This document shows positions 49,401 to 52,554 of a stretch of 52,554 bases of DNA, in pieces; position 1 is the first letter of the stretch; every line of letters begins with the position of its first letter. The position numbers and the translations under genes were made by a program. Location: assembly GCA_017456895.1 (NCBI GenBank), contig JAFTIN010000044.1:1-52554 (forward strand), read 5' to 3'. Under the pieces are notes generated by a model. It had not been told where the DNA came from. It searched no databases and worked only from the letters and a program-made list of their open reading frames with translations. This stretch comes from Clostridia bacterium. Its GTDB lineage: Bacteria > Bacillota > Clostridia > Oscillospirales > CAG-272.

Positions 49401-50032
49401 TATACTCTGTTGATATAGGGGAACTCAAGCGCGCAGTTCGAGCAGCCTACGTACCAGAAGTTGAGCATGACCATATCCTTCTTCTCGAGCATCTCGGAGA
49501 GCTTGTAGGTCTTGCCGTCTATATCGGTGAGAGTGAAGTCGTACATTACGTCGCCGAGCTCGTAGGTGTCCTCAAAGCCGCCGGTCTTGATGGGCGCGGA
49601 GGAAACCTTGATCACCGTGTCGGGTGCTGTGAGGGGGTATCTGTCGTCCTTGGTCAGACCCTCTCTTACGTTGTAGCCCTTCGGTACGCCGTCGATCTGC
49701 ACGGAGTAGTCGTTAGATGTCTTGAGCTTGAATTTTGCCATGCCGTCCTTGTCGGTCTCCTGGGGCGCGGTGCATACACTGTAGCCCTCGCCGTTATGGA
49801 TGTATACCATAACGCCCTCAAGAGGCATGCCTCCGACGGTCACTACCTTGACGGTGTATTCGGTCTCGCCGTTCTCGGTCGATCCCTCGCCGCCGATTAT
49901 GGTACCGCCGGGTGTGTTGTTTTTATCGTCGTCTTCGCCTTTATTCTTATCCCCGCAGGCTACGAGCGGGAACACGCAGCTCACGGTAAGGATAAGACAG
50001 AGAAGAAGCGATATCAGTTTTCTGAAGTTCAT
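46445..50032 (-). CDS. Large lipoprotein with TlpA thioredoxin domain and C-terminal WNxYxM repeats
   Basis: This 1195-residue protein has a signal peptide with lipobox LVAC (Cys26), a prealbumin-like domain (about 58-145) and a TlpA thioredoxin domain (about 155-325) with redox pair Cys197/Cys200 in WYVGCSNC and PTTVIIDRYGVV. The remaining 870 residues have a beta-rich middle with FVPTKSGVYRITSKS and DLLIDPDGDGIYEHDNK segments. A helical C-terminus repeats WNQYEMDKV, WNYYQMEDV and WNYYKMDDV. Residues 58-330 are paralogous to the lipoprotein at 3443. It is a cell-surface redox protein, a plausible client or partner of the 44116 protein. GGAG precedes the ATG. Confidence 0.82.
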   Translation of the reverse strand: MNFRKLISLLLCLILTVSCVFPLVACGDKNKGEDDDKNNTPGGTIIGGEGSTENGETEYTVKVVTVGGMPLEGVMVYIHNGEGYSVCTAPQETDKDGMAKFKLKTSNDYSVQIDGVPKGYNVREGLTKDDRYPLTAPDTVIKVSSAPIKTGGFEDTYELGDVMYDFTLTDIDGKTYKLSEMLEKKDMVMLNFWYVGCSNCALEFPYINRVYADYKDDIEILAINDYPSDTVEDVEGYNEYIHKVYGTLNEDENLEMPLIKLGNENLSISSFESGGWPTTVIIDRYGVVCMIEVGAVLGEGKWKNVFDHFVGEDYKQTLITDNSILNPQIEPTVKWDENSESAIAGAFNSGDIKVSYHPETNEKDAKYAWPFVVDTFNGETVIRPSNQGVDNSFSILYADVELKPGQAIMFDWFASTQNNEMGSDVLYILVDGKDIYSISGISEEGFEICCTYVDPRPLVPGVNDNDVATYEVAFAYYKDTVEAEGDDTVYLKDLRVVSVDEIPVETYIFRYAATDLNETKDGYNTYVNVYLAPDGYYRVGDPSLGNNAPLLLANHLSYTQFDPEKTVSERVYENYELMVNGVNKFQNWVTYGNAASNSQMYYYTPVTEELKEMLVAYCDTHRLKVGKAANENLWLQLCVYYDAYGVDEDGNPTEQLENPIKGLTSFSAFEVEITNPNPTTSGEIVASAEVTYNRVIMPRGYLYRFVPTKSGVYRITSKSEQEVNGWIFTGNNDEWVKNEGDRTILATYEAGERYTPDLLIDPDGDGIYEHDNKNVSLVAFMEAGTEYYIDIAFYDVYATGTFTFDVKWVAENFGYFVQASPGPITYIESADGGMGQLIAGGIDVDFKTVDGVEYAYQVIERDENGNVTKWGEKIYADFYYPTTLFPTQSIETLIKANAFNYHVTELDREALIILDGIRLDGKAALISKWIEEETVADKAAGEAKWTELGLDAIVKDGMDGEFSDTYTAEELELAAFVINEGALALKAEWGETLLNTYVWNQYEMDKVIRGIFSEDSEKAAKQAEYLENVNNNFTITWNYYQMEDVRTGKFHNNDNRTDKDLKAEEYLEYLKENGEDALKAYWDSEFSSILPGEGDNVTDISAWRYEYFWNYYKMDDVMNKIYHGNVNDYTPVMNGYVEKMENDVANNPERQGCVAVTRELAEILDSLIAREIFEDVQNGWLKFCYYYDILGTVTE

Positions 50033-50086
50033 ATATCTGCTCCTTTTAAAATAATAAACACGTGTGAAAATAATAAATCATCATAT

Positions 50087-50115
50087 ATGATATCACCTTC
50101 GCGTCGAAAAGTCAA
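50087..50115 (-). promoter_or_regulatory. Promoter of the two-lipoprotein operon
   Basis: On the minus strand TTGACT (50115-50110), 17 bp, TATCAT (50092-50087), about 55 bp ahead of the ATG at 50032. Confidence 0.75.
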
Positions 50116-50214
50116 GGTTGGGTACAGTTAAAAAATGCGAATTTACAACTTATTCATTTACTTTGTGAGTAATACATAAAAAAAGCGCAATAAATGCACG
50201 AATGTATAGAAAAA

Positions 50215-50250
50215 GGAACAGACGCGGTACGAGTGTACGTTATCTGTTCC
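50215..50250 (-). terminator. Terminator of the aromatic amino acid operon
   Basis: GGAACAGA (50215-50222) pairs with TCTGTTCC (50243-50250), with further inner pairing of the ACGTACACTCGTACCGCGT-type loop. A TTTTT run follows on the minus strand, just after the aroF stop. Confidence 0.85.
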
Positions 50251-50260
50251 AATTAAACTA

Positions 50261-51298
50261 TCAGAGTGCATCTGCTATGTCATAAATGAGTCTCTCTGTC
50301 TTTTCCCATCCGAGGCAGGGGTCAGTGATCGATTTTCCGTATACCTCGCAGTCGGAGATCTTTTGCGCGCCGTCCTCAATATAGCTCTCGATCATAAGTC
50401 CTTTAACGATCGAGCGCACCTCGGGGGAGTATCTCGCGCTGTGGAGGACCTCCTTGGCTATTCTCGGCTGCTCAAGATATTTTTTGCCGGAGTTTGCGTG
50501 GTTGGTGTCTATAATCACCGCGGGATTCTTGAGTCCGGAGGCTTGATAGATCTCGTAGAGGGAGTACAGATCCTCGAAGTGGTAGTTGGGGTGTGACTGT
50601 CCTCGCTTGTCAACGTAGCCGCGCAGTATCGCATGGCACAGAGGGTTTCCCTTACTCTCGACCTCCCAGCCGCGGTAGAGGAAGGTGTGACTCGACTGCG
50701 CCGCCTTGATTGAGTTCATCATTACCGATATGTCGCCTCCGGTCGGGTTTTTCATTCCTACGGGGACGTCTATACCGCTGGAAACGAGTCTGTGCTGTTG
50801 GTTTTCGCTTGAGCGAGCGCCGATGGCAACGTAACCGAGTATGTCGGAAAGATATCTGTAGTTTTCCGGGTAGAGCATCTCGTCGGCAGGGCAGAAGCCT
50901 GTCTCGGCGAGCGTCTTGAGGTGGAGCTGTCTTATAGCGACGATGCCCCTCAGTAGGTCAGGCGCCGCGTTAGGGTCGGGCTGGTGGAGCATACCTTTAT
51001 ATCCCTCACCGGTAGTTCTCGGCTTATTGGTATACACTCTCGGAACTATCATGACCTTGTCCTTTACCTTTTCCTGCACGTCTCTTAGGCGCAGAATGTA
51101 GTCAAGCACGGGCTTTTCTGCGTCAGCAGAGCAAGGACCTACGATGAGCAGAAGTCTGTCAGAGCGTCCTTCAAAAATATCGCTCATTTCGGATATCTGC
51201 TTTTGTCTTAACTGTTGCAGTTCTTTTGATATAGGGAACTCTGCCTTTATTTCCTTTGGGATAGGCAACTTTCTGTAGAAGGTTAAATTTTTTTCCAT
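50261..51298 (-). CDS. aroF: 3-deoxy-7-phosphoheptulonate (DAHP) synthase, class I (AroFGH type)
   Basis: This 345-residue protein has the class I-alpha signatures: LLLIVGPCSADAEKP, VPRVYTNKPRTTGEGYKG (substrate-binding RTxxxxKG), GARSSENQQHR, GMKNPTGGD and IDTNHANSGK. It joins phosphoenolpyruvate and erythrose 4-phosphate, the first step of the shikimate pathway. AAAAGGA lies ahead of the ATG. It sits 64 bp after tyrA with no terminator between them. Feedback type (Phe, Tyr or Trp) cannot be read with confidence. Confidence 0.95.
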   Translation of the reverse strand: MEKNLTFYRKLPIPKEIKAEFPISKELQQLRQKQISEMSDIFEGRSDRLLLIVGPCSADAEKPVLDYILRLRDVQEKVKDKVMIVPRVYTNKPRTTGEGYKGMLHQPDPNAAPDLLRGIVAIRQLHLKTLAETGFCPADEMLYPENYRYLSDILGYVAIGARSSENQQHRLVSSGIDVPVGMKNPTGGDISVMMNSIKAAQSSHTFLYRGWEVESKGNPLCHAILRGYVDKRGQSHPNYHFEDLYSLYEIYQASGLKNPAVIIDTNHANSGKKYLEQPRIAKEVLHSARYSPEVRSIVKGLMIESYIEDGAQKISDCEVYGKSITDPCLGWEKTERLIYDIADAL

Positions 51299-51362
51299 AT
51301 TTACTGTCCTTTTGGATTATCACGATCAAAAATCTTTGTTTTGTTGTATTTTTTCTTATTTT

Positions 51363-52223
51363 TCAGGCAGGTTTATCGAAGAGAGAGCGCCTCTCGGTCG
51401 ACCTTCTCATCATGGCTCGCATGCCCTCGCGGTCACCGTCTATGAGCATTTGTCTTAGCGACTCGAACTCGTTGATAAAGGCATCCATTTCTCGTAAAAG
51501 AGCGTCCTTGTTCATAAGGAAAAGCTCGCTCCACATCGCGTCGTTTATCTTCGCTATTCTGGTAAGATCGCGGAAGGAGTCGCCCGTGTATTTTTCAAGC
51601 CCCTCCGCTTCGTTGCAGGTCATAAGCGTGACCGCGATACAGTGTGTGAGTTGGGAGAGAAAGGCGATCATCTCGTCGTGCTTATCGGGGGAGAGAACGC
51701 TGATTCTTGCAAAGCCGAGAATCTTGCCGAGATTCTTGCAGGTCTCAATAGCCTCGTCGCTATTTTTCTCTGTGGGCGTTACTATGTAGTTTGCGCCCTT
51801 GAATACTCCGGGATCGGAATACTCGACACCGCTTCTTTCGCGTCCTGCCATAGGGTGCGCGGAGATGAACTCAACGTCAGGGCGGAGCATCGACTGTACT
51901 CTTGAGACGACGCTGCCCTTGACACCCGTAACGTCGGTGATCAGGGTGCCGGGCTTAAAATACCTTTGGTATTTTTCGATCCAGTCGATAAAGACGGTCG
52001 GATAGAGAGCAAAGACGATGAGATCCGCCCATGATACCGTAGCCTCGTCGACCTCGGTCGTACCAAAGCTGATCATACCCTTTTCGAGGGCGTAATCAAT
52101 GTCCTTTTGCTCTTTTGTGATGCACCCGACGGTGTATCCCTTTTCGGTCAGGGCGGCGGCGTATCCTCCTCCGATAACTCCAAGACCTACGATCAGTATT
52201 TTTGTGTTCTTATCAATAGTCAT
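51363..52223 (-). CDS. tyrA: Prephenate dehydrogenase
   Basis: This 286-residue protein has an N-terminal NAD-binding motif, KILIVGLGVIGGGYAAAL. The catalytic-domain signatures DVTGVKGSV, FISAHPMAGRERSG (catalytic His) and SFRDLTRIAKINDAMW follow. It converts prephenate to 4-hydroxyphenylpyruvate in tyrosine synthesis. There is no fused chorismate mutase or ACT domain. The start overlaps the aroA stop by 11 bp. Confidence 0.94.
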   Translation of the reverse strand: MTIDKNTKILIVGLGVIGGGYAAALTEKGYTVGCITKEQKDIDYALEKGMISFGTTEVDEATVSWADLIVFALYPTVFIDWIEKYQRYFKPGTLITDVTGVKGSVVSRVQSMLRPDVEFISAHPMAGRERSGVEYSDPGVFKGANYIVTPTEKNSDEAIETCKNLGKILGFARISVLSPDKHDEMIAFLSQLTHCIAVTLMTCNEAEGLEKYTGDSFRDLTRIAKINDAMWSELFLMNKDALLREMDAFINEFESLRQMLIDGDREGMRAMMRRSTERRSLFDKPA

Positions 52224-52554
52224 ATTTTTTTACCTCAATTCCGAGCTTGCCGAGGTCCTCGAAAAATGAGGGATAGCTCTTATTTACTGCTTCAGCGCCG
52301 GTTATTTCACCGCCCGTCAGCGTCAAAAGTATAGACAAAGACATTACTATTCTGTGGTCGTTGTGGCCGCACAGTGCCTCGGTTGGGGCGTGGAATCTTG
52401 CCGGATAGACCACTACCTTGTCCTCGTATACGTTTACCGAAACGCCGAATTTTGCTAACTCCTCGGCCATTACTGCGGCTCTGTCGCTTTCCTTTATCTT
52501 AAGGCGCTTCGTCCCTGTGAAGACTGCGCCGTGCTTCGCCGCCGCGCATGCGAA
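52213..52554 (-). CDS. aroA: 5-enolpyruvylshikimate-3-phosphate synthase, C-terminal part (cut by window edge)
   Basis: The frame is open to the window edge, giving 113 residues of the C-terminus. It holds the family motifs TGTKRLKIKESDRAA and CGHNDHRIVMSLSI, with a final GGEITGAEAVNKSYPSFFEDLGKLG. EPSP synthase adds enolpyruvate to shikimate 3-phosphate. It is the first visible gene of the aroA-tyrA-aroF transcript. Confidence 0.95.
   Translation of the reverse strand, partial: FACAAAKHGAVFTGTKRLKIKESDRAAVMAEELAKFGVSVNVYEDKVVVYPARFHAPTEALCGHNDHRIVMSLSILLTLTGGEITGAEAVNKSYPSFFEDLGKLGIEVKKYDY

Overview
The window reads as a chromosome segment of a spore-forming, Gram-positive Clostridia-type bacterium. 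The evidence is a complete cotJA-cotJB-cotJC spore coat operon, an L10 leader ahead of rplJ-rplL, NfnAB, PlsY, a MecA-type adaptor, lipobox-type lipoproteins and no outer-membrane functions. Base composition is mixed across most of the window, with visibly AT-rich islands. The style of the surface proteins (BspA-type LRR, InlB-type and GLUG repeats, Cys/GH repeats) and the many small palindromic repeats suggest an uncultured gut lineage. Genus cannot be fixed from this sequence.

Layout. 1-2022 is the 3' part of a repeat-rich surface protein. 2101-3322 is an L10-leader-controlled rplJ-rplL unit that is not followed by rpoB. 3443-6989 holds a thioredoxin-domain lipoprotein and a heparinase II/III-like protein. 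7039-9230 (minus) holds a cupin, a MazG-like protein, a DUF4416 protein and a cysteine synthase. 9343-10357 is cotJABC. 10358-14030 is an accessory array of four unrelated AT-rich small genes. Each is preceded by the same terminator-hairpin/promoter repeat and followed by a sequence resembling the 3' end of cotJC. 14127-16673 holds a Gfo/Idh/MocA oxidoreductase divergent from an AraC regulator and a phosphatase. 16871-19136 is nfnAB. 19232-20646 is a pair of unknown genes. 20966-21475 is queT with a structured leader. 21744-26881 holds a mecA-like gene, the plsY-methyltransferase-tsaE-tsaB-rpiB operon and a queG-like gene.

26932-42978 (minus) is one large unit. It runs from a 2759-residue surface subtilase with BspA-type LRRs into a complete oligopeptide ABC transporter (oppA-B-C-D-F) and a small membrane protein. 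The natural reading is extracellular proteolysis coupled to peptide uptake. 43284-50032 is an extracytoplasmic redox neighbourhood: a membrane protein with a CD1871A-like CXXC tail, a NapH-type polyferredoxin fused to a TlpA thioredoxin domain, and, convergent to them, two lipoproteins. The larger lipoprotein carries a TlpA domain paralogous to the lipoprotein at 3443. 50261-52554 (minus) is an aromatic amino acid operon (aroA, partial, then tyrA, then aroF).

The strongest candidates for something undescribed are the cassette array behind cotJC, the ferredoxin/thioredoxin/lipoprotein redox module, and the adhesin-protease/Opp operon. All functional statements rest on reading motifs by eye; no database search was run.
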